Both the position numbers and the translations under genes were made by a program. Below, piece after piece: positions 31,672-40,556 of a DNA stretch of 64,000 nucleotides (the first letter of the stretch is position 1; the number at the start of each line of letters is the position of its first letter). Source of the DNA: Symsagittifera roscoffensis (taxonomy: Eukaryota > Xenacoelomorpha > Acoela > Convolutidae); NCBI RefSeq assembly GCF_963678635.1, contig NC_087070.1, forward strand, positions 26,344,007 through 26,408,006. The letters run 5' to 3'. A model generated the notes under the pieces. It searched no databases. It saw only the letters and a program-made list of their open reading frames with translations, and had not been told where the DNA came from.

Positions 31672-32320
31672 TTGTGAGAGGTGTAACCTCTGCCTGATTT
31701 ATTGGTAAGTAAAAAATTGAGGGACCAGGTGGTGTAATGTTTGAACAATATCTCAAACAATCGGATGTACGCGGAGCCAAGTCGATTAAAAGATGACCGT
31801 ATGTGTCTTTTGTAGCGAGCTGATAACAGTGTCTCAAAAATTTAGTGTTGTTCAATTGTCTTCCAAGATGATCAAGTTGCTGAATATCACGAGGTGCTTT
31901 GAACAGAATGATGTGTGATGTGTTTAAATCAATTGTTCGAGACCATCTGCTTTGTTGGAACAAATTATGTTTAACATATATTACATCTAGTCCTCGGTGT
32001 CTTCCTGCTGTTGCAAGTTTGACAAAGTCTTTATCGTTATAGATTTCTTCGCATGAATCATCAAAAACTAGAAGAATGTTTTCAAGGTTTCGCAAACTGT
32101 CAAAGCCATTGAATTTTATGAAAGTTAGATCAATGCTGTGGGTATTGGATTTTTCACTATAAAGAGGCTGATTCTCTTTGTAAAAGTATAGGGCTCTTTG
32201 AAATTTGGGATAAAATGTTTTTCCTTTCAACAATTTGAATATCAGCTCTGTTTTTCCAGAACCCGAGGGGCCCACGATGGCTAAAAAAAGTCTCGTAGAT
32301 GTATCAATAACTTTATTCAT
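31598..32320 (-). CDS. A32/FtsK-like DNA packaging ATPase
   Basis: About 240 aa from ATG 32320; 18 further upstream codons are open but read the neighbouring gene's membrane segment. Walker A GPSGSGKT is at residues 17-24 and Walker B ILLVFDD at 82-88, followed by a conserved GRHRGLDVIYVKHNLFQQSR sensor-like region. This matches the A32-type packaging ATPases of Polintons and related viruses, which pump genome DNA into the capsid. Its ATG overlaps the stop of the upstream membrane-protein gene (ATGA). Apparently intact. Confidence 0.93.
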   Translation of the reverse strand: MNKVIDTSTRLFLAIVGPSGSGKTELIFKLLKGKTFYPKFQRALYFYKENQPLYSEKSNTHSIDLTFIKFNGFDSLRNLENILLVFDDSCEEIYNDKDFVKLATAGRHRGLDVIYVKHNLFQQSRWSRTIDLNTSHIILFKAPRDIQQLDHLGRQLNNTKFLRHCYQLATKDTYGHLLIDLAPRTSDCLRYCSNITPPGPSIFYLPINQAEVTPLTNEREKIIYSAAHGTIESQPAPKLH

Positions 32321-32595
32321 ATTCTTGGATTTGGTAATACATAACCAACTAAACCCGATAAAATTGAGAACCAAACTGAGGTTTCTTCACAAGTTAACTG
32401 CGTTAATGAAAGTTTAAAGATACAAAAAGCCAATAAAATCAGAATTAACACCATTTGTGACATGAAAACTACTTCAGACCGTGGTACAGTCACGTTATTG
32501 CAAAATTTCCATGATTTTTTCTCCATATGATTTTCGTCATACACAAAATCGGTAACTATAGTTCCATCAGTCTCGTCAACTACTGTGTCATTCAT
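32317..32595 (-). CDS. Small membrane protein upstream of the ATPase
   Basis: About 92 aa from ATG 32595 (an in-frame ATG at 32655 is the alternative). A soluble acidic N-terminus is followed by one hydrophobic span (VVFMSQMVLILILLAFCIF) and a second, weaker one ending SGLVGYVLPNPRI. I recall 'GY.LPNP' endings in small membrane proteins of other Polintons. It overlaps the ATPase start by ATGA, suggesting coupled expression. Possible role in a virion membrane or entry/assembly (inference). Confidence 0.7.
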   Translation of the reverse strand: MNDTVVDETDGTIVTDFVYDENHMEKKSWKFCNNVTVPRSEVVFMSQMVLILILLAFCIFKLSLTQLTCEETSVWFSILSGLVGYVLPNPRI

Positions 32596-32670
32596 TTCAA
32601 TTTCCCTACCGCTTTCTCTCACTCTCGAACTTGCAGAATGAAAAATATATATCATATATAAAAAAATTAA

Positions 32671-32991
32671 TTAAACATCTGAACAGTAATAAATTTCATA
32701 TCGTGTATAACCTGTATAGACACTCGGTTTATTATCATCATCAAAATCATAGTGCATTTCCAAAACATAATTGGCTGGGACATGATCAGTTTTGGCATGA
32801 TACACAATTTTCTTCACAGAATCTTCTCTTATTATTTTTTGAATCTCATTGGGTAGTTCACTGCTGGTTAGATCCATTTGAACTCCTGGTTGACGTTTGG
32901 GCACTAAGACTAGCTTGGGAAGACAAAGACCGCGCTTGCTGGGTAACATTACTGATGTATTTGAATCGTTGAAAGTAGATGAATTGGTCAA
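32671..32991 (-). CDS. Hypothetical 106-aa Polinton protein
   Basis: Contains a folded-looking domain, VQMDLTSSELPNEIQKIIRE then HVPANYVLEMHYDFDDD and YTGYTRYEIYYC. It overlaps the 3' part of the 32858-33202 gene by 134 bp in another frame. Not recognised. Beta-rich pattern and acidic DFDDD patch only. Confidence 0.55.
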   Translation of the reverse strand: MTNSSTFNDSNTSVMLPSKRGLCLPKLVLVPKRQPGVQMDLTSSELPNEIQKIIREDSVKKIVYHAKTDHVPANYVLEMHYDFDDDNKPSVYTGYTRYEIYYCSDV

Positions 32992-33202
32992 TCACGGGGA
33001 AGAACCTCCTCAAAGTACACAACTCTTCTTCAGAAAGTGTAATTTGTTCTTTTCGTTGAACTACTTGGCCTCTACAATCAATGCGTTCAATCCTGGTCAA
33101 TGAAATCTTTATGTTACTTTCTGGTGTCATCCAAGCACAAAGAACTGAATTTGGAGATATCCATGTCTCCACTTTCCCCTGACGCTCGTTGTTGACACTC
33201 AT
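32858..33202 (-). CDS. Small Polinton protein, 114 aa, possible PC4-like paralogue
   Basis: The core IKISLTRIERIDCRGQVVQR followed by EQITLSEEELCTLRRFF has the same arrangement as the 21071-21505 protein: beta strands, then an 'ITL..EE...L' helix. The C-terminal 30 residues are Ser/Gln-rich and overlap the 32671-32991 gene in another frame. The 5' end overlaps the exonuclease-like gene by 89 bp. PC4/Sub1-type ssDNA binding is a hypothesis only. Confidence 0.6.
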   Translation of the reverse strand: MSVNNERQGKVETWISPNSVLCAWMTPESNIKISLTRIERIDCRGQVVQRKEQITLSEEELCTLRRFFPVIDQFIYFQRFKYISNVTQQARSLSSQASLSAQTSTRSSNGSNQQ

Positions 33203-33677
33203 TTTTCAACCAATCAAAGAACGCTTTCGACTTTTTTAATGCACAATGATTTTTAGAGTTATGGTGCGGTAAGTGTTTGTTACAATTCACAAAATTCTTG
33301 AAATATAATTGTTCGACTCGTGGACAGCCCAAATCGTCAAGATTCACAACTTTGCGGTCTAAGTATTTGGATAAAAAATCAGCTTTTTCTTTTCCTTTGG
33401 CGTAGAATACAGCATTGGGGTTTCTTAAGACAAAACTTTGAATGATTTGGTTCAAATTCAGGTATAAATAATCACCGCTATCCCAATGAAGTCCGTGCAA
33501 ATCATTTGTCAGCCAGTTGTAGGCTTTTTGTTCAGATTTTGGAAGGGAATTGAAATTAACTGGAGGTAGAAAAATTAGGTAATCACTGTTGTCGGAAGTT
33601 GTTATAGCTAATTATTTTACTATAAATGTGTTTTTCTGGTGTCGAAATCCCTCAAAATCCAACACAACTGATTTTTC
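33114..33677 (-). pseudogene. DnaQ-like (RNase H-fold) exonuclease-like protein with in-frame stop
   Basis: Frame from 33677 to 33114. An exonuclease-I-like VVLDFEGF lies near its start, then SDYLIFLPPV, LTNDLHGLHWDSGDYLY, NAVFYAKGKEKADFL and VNLDDLGCPRVEQLY, and a C..H....CAL zinc-like end. I recall this layout (KG.EK, NLDDLGCP, CAL) in a family of invertebrate element-encoded proteins with a degenerate DEDD exonuclease fold. TAA at 33614-33612 interrupts the frame between the first motif and the rest, in the middle of an otherwise conserved stretch. No ATG precedes the first motif, and the frame is the same as that of the 33678-34115 ORF, separated by one stop. It may be one broken gene or a spliced one. 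Confidence 0.72.
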
Positions 33678-34115
33678 TTAGCATTCTAATAAATGGTAGA
33701 GTTTCGGTTTTTTCAGTTTGATATACAAACAAAACGTAATTCCACTCAAGTGACCAATCAAACTACTGTTGCATTTCCATGGTAAATCATAGCAGTATGT
33801 GGGACCAGTGTTATAAACTTCGCGGACAAAACCGGCGGCATCGTGTAAAATAGCATGCATTCGTAAAATTTTCGAATCATTTAAATATTTATCCAAAGAA
33901 GAATTGTCTATACCGATCAGACCCCCATAGGGTCTCAACTTGATAGCAACATTGTAATTTATATCATTAGTAGTTGAGAAGAAGAACAGTGAACATGCAG
34001 CTAAGAAATAATTTCGACGGTTGGTGTTTTCCGGATAGGTTTTTTTCAAAGTAAAGAAAATTTCATGAATAATTTCCAAGTCTTTTGAAGTAACTCTACG
34101 TTTTTCCAATTTCAT
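33678..34115 (-). CDS. Hypothetical 145-aa Polinton protein upstream of the exonuclease-like gene
   Basis: MKLEKRRVTSKDLEIIHEIF opening, then LRPYGGLIGIDNSSLDKYL and ILHDAAGFVREVYNTGPTYC. It looks like a real folded protein with several cysteines and aromatic residues, but I do not recognise the family. Its frame continues, after a single TAA, into the exonuclease-like frame, so the two could be an original fusion or an operon-like pair. It is the rightmost minus-strand gene of the Polinton. Confidence 0.6.
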   Translation of the reverse strand: MKLEKRRVTSKDLEIIHEIFFTLKKTYPENTNRRNYFLAACSLFFFSTTNDINYNVAIKLRPYGGLIGIDNSSLDKYLNDSKILRMHAILHDAAGFVREVYNTGPTYCYDLPWKCNSSLIGHLSGITFCLYIKLKKPKLYHLLEC

Positions 34116-34247
34116 TTTTTTTTATTTTTTCCAGCACTTCTCCGACCTGCTGAGTTTCAAGCCAGTGGAAATGAAAGTAACCTTCTAGATACCACTTACT
34201 CACTCCTATTTCTAACTAATGATTTCAACCTATTTTCATGTGTTTAG

Positions 34248-34598
34248 ATGGATATTCCCCTTGGTGGTCTCCACGAGTCACCCATTGATTTGCCTTATGT
34301 GGGACCTGGAACTCACAAAGGCAAAAATATCTTTGGTGTGACCGTAGAGTTTACCCCGGCCACCACTGCAGCGAATTTTAAGCTGCATTACATTGAGGTT
34401 GCATTTGAGAAAAAGGAGGGCATATTTGAAAATGTGTGTGTTGATGTGGGGGGCATGGAAAATTTCTGGCTGTGCGAGTCTCTGGGTGCGGGATTCGAGA
34501 GTACTGAGTGGCGCTTCAAATTTCAAATGGAGCGTCTAGTCAGTATTCTTCATGTCCCTTGGTCGGATCCCGAAGACGACATGCGGATGTGGCCGTAA
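34248..34598 (+). CDS. Unknown 116-aa plus-strand gene near the Polinton right end, probably spliced
   Basis: ATG 34248 directly follows an acceptor-like TTTTCATGTGTTTAG. A possible upstream exon (about 34135-34176, then GTAACC donor) joins in phase. The protein (MDIPLGGLHESPIDLPYVGP ... NFKLHYIEVAFEKKEGIFEN ... RFKFQMERL) is not recognised. It is more GC-rich and better codon-shaped than its neighbours and runs opposite to the adjacent minus-strand genes. It may be a late acquisition or a captured host exon. Low certainty on function, moderate on coding. Confidence 0.5.
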   Translation: MDIPLGGLHESPIDLPYVGPGTHKGKNIFGVTVEFTPATTAANFKLHYIEVAFEKKEGIFENVCVDVGGMENFWLCESLGAGFESTEWRFKFQMERLVSILHVPWSDPEDDMRMWP

Positions 34599-34778
34599 AC
34601 CCTTCCTCTGCTCTCCTATCTGTAATCTTGTCAACATTCCGTTTTTATTTTATTTTTTCTTTTTTTTATATGTTACTTTATCTATTATTTATCAAGTCCT
34701 CTTTACCTTCTTACCCTCTTATTATTTGTCACGTCCTTCCTCCTTCTCAAGCAGGTCAGTTTTTTAATGGGGTCTCAA

Positions 34779-35025
34779 ACTTATTTAGTTGAACAGTGGG
34801 AAAGTTTGGAAGGGATTAAATTTAACCACCGCGCGAAAATAAAAAAAAAAGTATTTTGTCTGTCGGGTGTCCTAAGAGAGGGGTCTTTTTATTTCGGGCA
34901 GGGTACTTTGGGGTCTTTAAAAAAGATGGGTCCTTTTGGACCCTACTTTTGGTAGGACCCCAAAGACCCCTACCGTCGAAAAGACCCCCCCCCCCTAAGG
35001 ACACACGGCGGATTACAATACTACT
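34779..35025 (-). repeat. Polinton right terminal inverted repeat
   Basis: About 247 bp, the inverse of 12638-12878. The outer edge ...ATTACAATACTACT is followed by the target duplication GCGTTC at 35026-35031. Confidence 0.95.
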
Positions 35026-35031
35026 GCGTTC

Positions 35032-35589
35032 TATGACGAAAATAGGAAAAGATGGTTTTACTGTACAATTGATTTCATTTTTTAAAAAATGTTTTTTGAG
35101 AAAACACTGAGGCCAAATTGAGAAACCTAAAGAAACGTTTTTAATTGAAAGTTGGAGGTTGATCTCTCAGAAAAAAAATTCTCAACGAAATAAAATATTT
35201 TTATTGGTCAAGATCTGACGTTTTTAGAGCAACCGATGTAATTATTTGTCAATCCAACGCTGGCAATCGCAAAACAGTTTCCAGGCCGCTTGGCGAAAAA
35301 AAAACTTAATCAAAGCAGAAGAGCGTATACATTTAAACGAGCACTGATGAAAGAGATAAAAACAAAATCACGGACAAAATATTTTGTGAAAAGTCCTCCT
35401 TGTCTAAACAAGTCTTAATTGGAGTCGTGAATAGAGTCATCAAGCCTTTTTATAATTCCAAATGAATGTAAAATTCTTTATCAAATCATCAAATAACCAG
35501 TCTAATGGCTTACAACGCAGAACGTGACATGAACAGCGAAAATCACCTAGGTCACAAAATGGTACCCTCACTTTACGCGTTTTCACCGA
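35032..35589. other. Flank between the Polinton and the older relic
   Basis: AT-rich DNA. It may include unrecognisable 5' remains of the older Polinton's penton gene. No intact ORF. Confidence 0.4.
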
Positions 35590-35890
35590 ACCGTATGATT
35601 TTGATTTCACATATGACCTATCCAGCGCGACAAGTTTTATTTTTATCTTCAGAATATTATTGATTTTTATCTGCAAAACCATCGGAGATGCAAAAAATCC
35701 CTCAGTATGTCATGGATTCAAATAGACCCATCAAAAAAAGTGCCTGCAGCATTGAACCTATTTATCCGAAATATTTCAATAATCTAGACAAGAACTTAAT
35801 CACTTCCTTTGCGCATAGAAACGGAAAGTTATGTGCCCATTTCAGAAGCTGGTACATTTGCGTTGACTTCAAATTTCAAGCGCAAAGATT
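35590..35890 (+). pseudogene. Penton-like minor capsid relic of a second Polinton
   Basis: Plus-strand fragments line up in order with the intact penton at 24486-25364. One frame has YDLSSATSFIFIFRILLIFI against YPVDISAGTQMMFIYLDIIH. After a frameshift near 35690-35705, MDSNRPIKKSACSIEP and FNNLDKNL match DTNRRVKNGYVCSIEP and FSNLDYKKL. The match ends at VDFKFQ. Heavily substituted, clearly old. Confidence 0.78.
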
Positions 35891-35964
35891 GAAGACAAAT
35901 GGAACAGTTTTATCCAAAGCAATCTTCATTTCCTCAATTTCGTTGACACTACCGACTACACAGC

Positions 35965-36085
35965 AATAGATTGGGCTCTCTGATTAATGGTATTGGTCGT
36001 GTTGCTATAATAATTTGGCAGAGCATTTTTGATGACTGCAGCGCCTGAACTGATTGTGTTGCTATAATCAAGAAGTCTCCTAAGT
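35965..36085 (+). pseudogene. PX-like core protein relic
   Basis: GSLINGIGRVAIII matches GALAMGIGRVALPL of the intact PX. In a shifted frame, TAAPELIVLL matches QAAPELIDIA. It lies between the penton and MCP relics, the expected gene order. Confidence 0.72.
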
Positions 36086-36549
36086 CAATATCAAATTACA
36101 CTGCAAAAAATAAAAAAAAAGAACAAAACTTTGTGATTAGACATCAAAATTGGCATCAATGAATGAATTGAGATGAGCAAAGTCAGTACGAGTTCTAGTC
36201 AGCTTTCTTAATCCGTTTAAAAAATGTTAAGACAACCTTCAAAAACCCACAAAAGTTAAGCCTGAACCGTTTTTTCCAAGAGCAAAGAAGCCATGGACTC
36301 GTGGCTCAACTATTAGGGATTCCGTTTTGAATACGATCGAGCTGCTATATATACACCGTAGAAAAAATGTCTGCTAATTGAGGGAAAAATGTTTTTTTTT
36401 TCGCCCTACTGGTGTTAATTAAGCAGTTAGTTAGTGAAAGTACCATTAGACTTTTATACAGAAGCCCCCAAAAAAATTTTCTGTTTTAATCTGAAGGTGC
36501 AGCCAATTATTAATAGCTTCAAGTTTTCGAAGAAAACATACTTTTTTTA

Positions 36550-37075
36550 GAAAGAAGACTGTAGCCAATTATGCGCTCTCTGCGATCGAATCACATTTGC
36601 TCAAAAATCCTGAAAATTTACCGTGTCAAGAAAGTTTTACACAAGTATTTCTCGGAACTGCTGGTCACAGAAACTGGAGACAGGAAGATGTGTTTCGTGA
36701 ACAGGTGAGACATTTTATTATAGCAATGAACAGCAATTTTGCATTTCCTAGAACACACCGAACAAATCATTTTCTATTATCAAAAGTTTGGATTGTAACA
36801 GATAACTATGAGCCGGAAATGTTTACCAAAAGCCAGTACACAAACTGGTAGAGAGGATCATAAGCGTCTGTTCTTCAACACACTATCAGCTCTGGGCTTG
36901 TTGTACTTGGGGCTTCAATTTGTACTGGATAGCTGTCATCAACATTTTGTGCTGTGAATTGATCTCATTAGCACGCTAGTAGTCTGATTTCATTCAACAG
37001 CAGCGACAAAAAACCGAGGTTCACATACCGTACTACCATTCGTGCAGACAGGGAAGCTGAAAAAATTTGTTCGGC
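36550..37075 (+). pseudogene. Major capsid protein relic of a second Polinton
   Basis: Plus-strand pieces match the MCP C-terminal half in order: ANYALSAIESHLLKNP, GHRNWRQEDVF, IIAMNSNFAFPRTHRTN, DHKRLFFNTLSALGLL and TIRADREAEKI. Several frame changes and stops separate them. The intact element's MCP has FVLSSIEKTLLKTP, VQSWRQEDVF, LAMSSNTACLGTNRTN and DNKRIYYNTLEALDF. Confidence 0.82.
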
Positions 37076-37129
37076 TAATAAATTTACAACTCCAAATATG
37101 AACGTTCCACAAAAACTGCTCCTCCCGGG

Positions 37130-37345
37130 TCGAGCTCCCGCTCAAAAACCGCTCAAGATATGAGCGGTTTGAGCGGTTTTTCAGCACGATTTGAGCGGTT
37201 TGGGCGGTTGTTTTGGAAAAACCGCTCAAACCGCTCGAATCTTGCTTAAAAAAGCGCTCAAAAATCGCTCATTTCTTGCAATGATTTTTGAACGGCTTTT
37301 CAAGCAAGATTTGAGCGGTTTTTAAGCGGTTTTTGATCGGTCTTA
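37130..37345. repeat. GAGCGGTTT palindromic minisatellite
   Basis: At least ten copies of GAGCGGTTT or its inverse AAACCGCTC within about 200 bp, in both orientations, giving large potential hairpins. Confidence 0.8.
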
Positions 37346-37617
37346 TAAAGAAAAGCGACCAAAACCAACAGAAAAGCTCTGGAAAGGTAATGTGACCCCG
37401 GGTTGACCTCCATAAACTGAAAATGCTTATCTTTTATTTCCCTACACCCAAAATGCTTATCATTCAATTGCCTGCATCAAATGTACGGAAAAAGGCTAAT
37501 CATACAATTTCAAGAAACCATTGAAAAAAGATTCAATCTAGTTTCTCCGGCTATTTGAACCAAATACAATAGTCTGGTGACAAAAATTAACTACGTTTAT
37601 TTTTTTTTTGAAAAAAA

Positions 37618-37667
37618 ATGGTTATCGTACAATTTCCATATTTGAAAATTGTATGATAACCACTTTT
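37618..37667. repeat. Near-perfect hairpin
   Basis: TGGTTATCGTACAATTT and its near-perfect inverse are separated by about 10 bases. It could be a tiny MITE core or a structured RNA; no context decides. Confidence 0.6.
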
Positions 37668-37892
37668 TCATAAAAAGCAAGAATTTCAGAAATTGTTAAA
37701 ACTTGTTTTTAATCGAATTTAAAGTAATTAAGAGTGCTTTTGCTCAATTTAAAACACGTTGCTCATCAAAAACGAGGTTTTAAAACCAGGTTTTTTGCTC
37801 AGTTTTGTTTGTCACAAATTGGTAGTTTACGACGAGTAAAACTGAGATCTCGAAGGTGGGAGCCACACAGTTTGTCTTCTCCGAAAATGACT

Positions 37893-37935
37893 CAGGGTAG
37901 GGTTGGGGTTAGGGTTAGGATTAGGATTGGGGTTT
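37893..37935 (+). repeat. Interstitial telomere-like TTAGGG repeats
   Basis: GGGTAGGGTTGGGGTTAGGG and TTAGGATTAGG-type variants occur in one short run. TTAGGG is the common animal telomere unit outside arthropods and nematodes. Confidence 0.6.
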
Positions 37936-39772
37936 CATTAGAAGTATAATTTCACAATCCTTGGAAAACAGAATTGAAAAAAAAATAAATAAAAATTTAA
38001 AAAAAAACCAAATTTCTAGCCACAACAATTCTCTTTGGATCAACTCTGAACAACTGACGCAATATTCGTCTTTGGTAAAACAAAACAGGTTTGCCCATCC
38101 ATTCATCAAGTGATACTCCTGATTTACCTCATTTTTTCGAAAACTTAGGCCGAAAAATCGGTTTCAAATGTTTTAGAATAGAAATTTTTTCTAAGTTTTT
38201 TTTCCACTTTGAAATTAGATAACCCCGGAATTCTTATTTTTTTTTTCAATGTTTTCAAACTTTCTCATTCTTTTTCAATTTTTTGTGGTTTCTTTAAACT
38301 CATTCAAAGCCAAAGAAAAATCAAAAAAGCTAAGTTTTTATACAGGGGTGAACGAAAGGCTAACCAATAGCCAAATTTCTTTTTTCCTCGTCAAGTTGTT
38401 TTCTTTTTAGGACGTAACAAGAAAATGTAATTTTAAGCTCTGAAAACGCTACTAAATTCAAGTCGTAGCTCAAGAGAAGCTCAAGCATACCAATTTTTTG
38501 AAATCCAATAAACTTCCGAGAAATGATTTTTTTTTCTGCTGCCACTCATTCTGTTATCAACATTTTTTTTCTAAGACTTATAATTTAATGAGTCAATTTT
38601 AACTTGATTTGATTGTAATTTGATTCAAAATACCATGACTAGAGCTTCAAGAATAAGTTACAAGATTTTTTTATCAATGAAATGAAATCTAACCCAATAT
38701 TTACGCATTCAAACACTTGACGTGATTTCTGTTTTTCCTGTAAGTTTGTATAAATGATTTGTTTATCAGATGCTGAACATCTGAACTATTTTCTCCAAGA
38801 ATGTGATTTTAATAATGTAGTTATTTCGTCGTCCTAATGAAACTTTACAATGGCACAAATTGGTTTTAAGTTAACATAGGTTGGGCGACATTGAAAACGA
38901 AACGTCAAAAAACTTGAGAGGTTTTTATCAGAACAAGAACAGTTGAACTATATGTTAAGTCAAGGAAACTAACAATTTTTGGGGCAAACTTAATCATTTT
39001 AAAGCAACAAAATTTTAATTATTCTAAATTTGAACGCCTTCTTTAAATTTGAATAAGAATTATGCCTTGAAGTTAACCAGCAAAATCCAGTTTTTGGGCC
39101 ATCACTTACACTTTTTGCCCAAAAACCTATTAGTAATATTAATTTCTATATAATTTATCAAATTCTGTTACTATCTGTCTGCGAAAGCCAGTGAATTTCG
39201 CGACATTTCCAGAAAAGTTCTCTTAAAAAAACTTTGGTTTTTCGAAAGTCTACAAGTGAGTTTTAAAAGTCACCCAGTATACTTTACTATAAATTGTTAT
39301 GCGAATTTATTTCATTTGGTTTATGCAGTTTTCTTTACTGACATGCGTTTGGTTTAATCAACGAACAAAACTTTCTTTCTTCTTCTATTTTTCTGAGAGA
39401 AAACTGCCTAGTCTACGATGACAAATTGGTCTTTCCGTCGACCAGGAAATAAAAAGGTATTGAACGTAATCCACCTTTTAAATCCCGAACAAGCAGCCAT
39501 GCTAGAGATCCCGGACAGAAATGAGTTTCCAAGAATCATGTCATAACGCCATGTCTACAACGGTATGATACCGTGATGACCAAAAGACCTTCAACGGCTA
39601 CACATACACCGCCTATTTTTCTAAACTTTGATTGAATGACATTTAAAACAATTTTTATGATATCTCTGATCACTTGTACATTTTAGTTTGAAGTTATTGT
39701 TCCTTTTTAGCGGTAAATTTTACTTTTATTTCATTATCCTTTCTTACTTTTTCAAATAAAAATTGAAATGAT

Positions 39773-39926
39773 CTACTTTGTAGCGGCCGCCTGTAAACTG
39801 AGCCACCCGGAGAAAGAATTTTTTCCGCCCAAGAAAACGGCCATTCCGGGACTCTCCTTAAACTTGAACACCACGTACTCACAGAAAATTGCAAAAATGA
39901 CAAACGCTGGTATGGCACAAAAAATC
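39773..39926 (-). CDS. Terminal-exon-like segment, unknown host membrane protein
   Basis: Minus strand. A good acceptor (CAGTTTCTTCAG) at 39927-39928 precedes a 154-bp stretch much more GC-rich than its surroundings, encoding FCAIPAFVIFAIFCEYVV (a likely membrane span), then KESPGMAVFLGG and SGWLSLQAAATK and a TAG at 39775-39773. AATAAA follows about 35 bp downstream. It looks like the last coding exon of a small membrane protein. I do not recognise it, and no partner exon was found. Confidence 0.45.
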
Positions 39927-40556
39927 CTGAAGAAACTGACAAATATCAGCGCAATTGTATTACGTCACAGAACACAGGTGTGTGAGAGGTGTGATATTTC
40001 TGTTTGTTTGTGTCACGTGAGGTTTATTTCTCGTGGCCTCCAAAATAATGAGCTCAGTTATATATACATCTCTAATTTTGAGTTGGACTTCAAAATAGAA
40101 GTGACTTCAAAATTAGACAGCAATTATGCCTTCGTAAGTGCTAAAGTTATCAATTACATTAAACGGGTTAAATGCCCAAGAGTTTCTCAAGAAGCGACCT
40201 AAAAGTTAATTTTTTTAAAATTCCAGATGCCGAAAAAGATCAAAGTTAGAATGTGTACATAAAGACGAGTACTACTTAGGGGCAACCCGTCAGACTATTT
40301 TTCTGTTCGTGTTGTTGACCGGACCTCTCATTGCCTTTAGTTCCTTTTTTTAGTTGAAACAACTTCTTGCTAAGTTTTTTTAGGCCTATTTGAGGGTGCA
40401 AACGTCAAAATAAACTCAAGTTTTTTCTCTAGATGTGTAGAATTTGTATGTAAATGAACCTTCGAAGAACCAATAGATATATCACTTCGGAAGGTGTGTG
40501 AGCAAGATGAGGTACTATTAGCTGCTAAAAAAAAACATAATGAGACCATTCAACAC
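39927..40556. other. Nothing recognised
   Basis: An open frame (39768-40202, plus) crosses this area but reads the opposite strand of the exon-like segment and has no domain. Otherwise AT-rich. Confidence 0.4.

Larger units (their letters stand above)
12638..35025. mobile_element. Polinton/Maverick (adintovirus-like) element, 22.4 kb
   Basis: The ends are AGTAGTATTGTAATCC... and its inverted copy, flanked by a perfect 6-bp target duplication GCGTTC (12632-12637 and 35026-35031). Six-bp duplications and AG...CT ends are hallmarks of Polintons. Inside are PolB, integrase, packaging ATPase, adenain-like protease, major and minor capsid proteins and a PX-like core protein, which is the defining Polinton gene set. 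PolB is transcribed toward the left end. The morphogenesis genes and integrase are all minus strand on the right, and three plus-strand ORFs are present. Length exceeds the usual 15-20 kb because a 4.2-kb block is tandemly duplicated. Lesions in PolB, capsid and exonuclease-like genes suggest this copy is not autonomous. The intact target duplication means the insertion has not been rearranged at its ends. Confidence 0.96.
37346..39772. other. Non-coding stretch with a hairpin and telomere-like repeats
   Basis: Contains a hairpin at about 37618-37667 (TGGTTATCGTACAATTT against AAATTGTATGATAACCA) and TTAGGG-like repeats at about 37893-37935. The remaining ~1.8 kb is AT-rich with no recognised gene. 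Confidence 0.5.

Noticed and set aside
36597..36851. 84-aa ORF as a functional gene
   Set aside because: It is one open piece of a decayed capsid gene with stops and frame changes on both sides.
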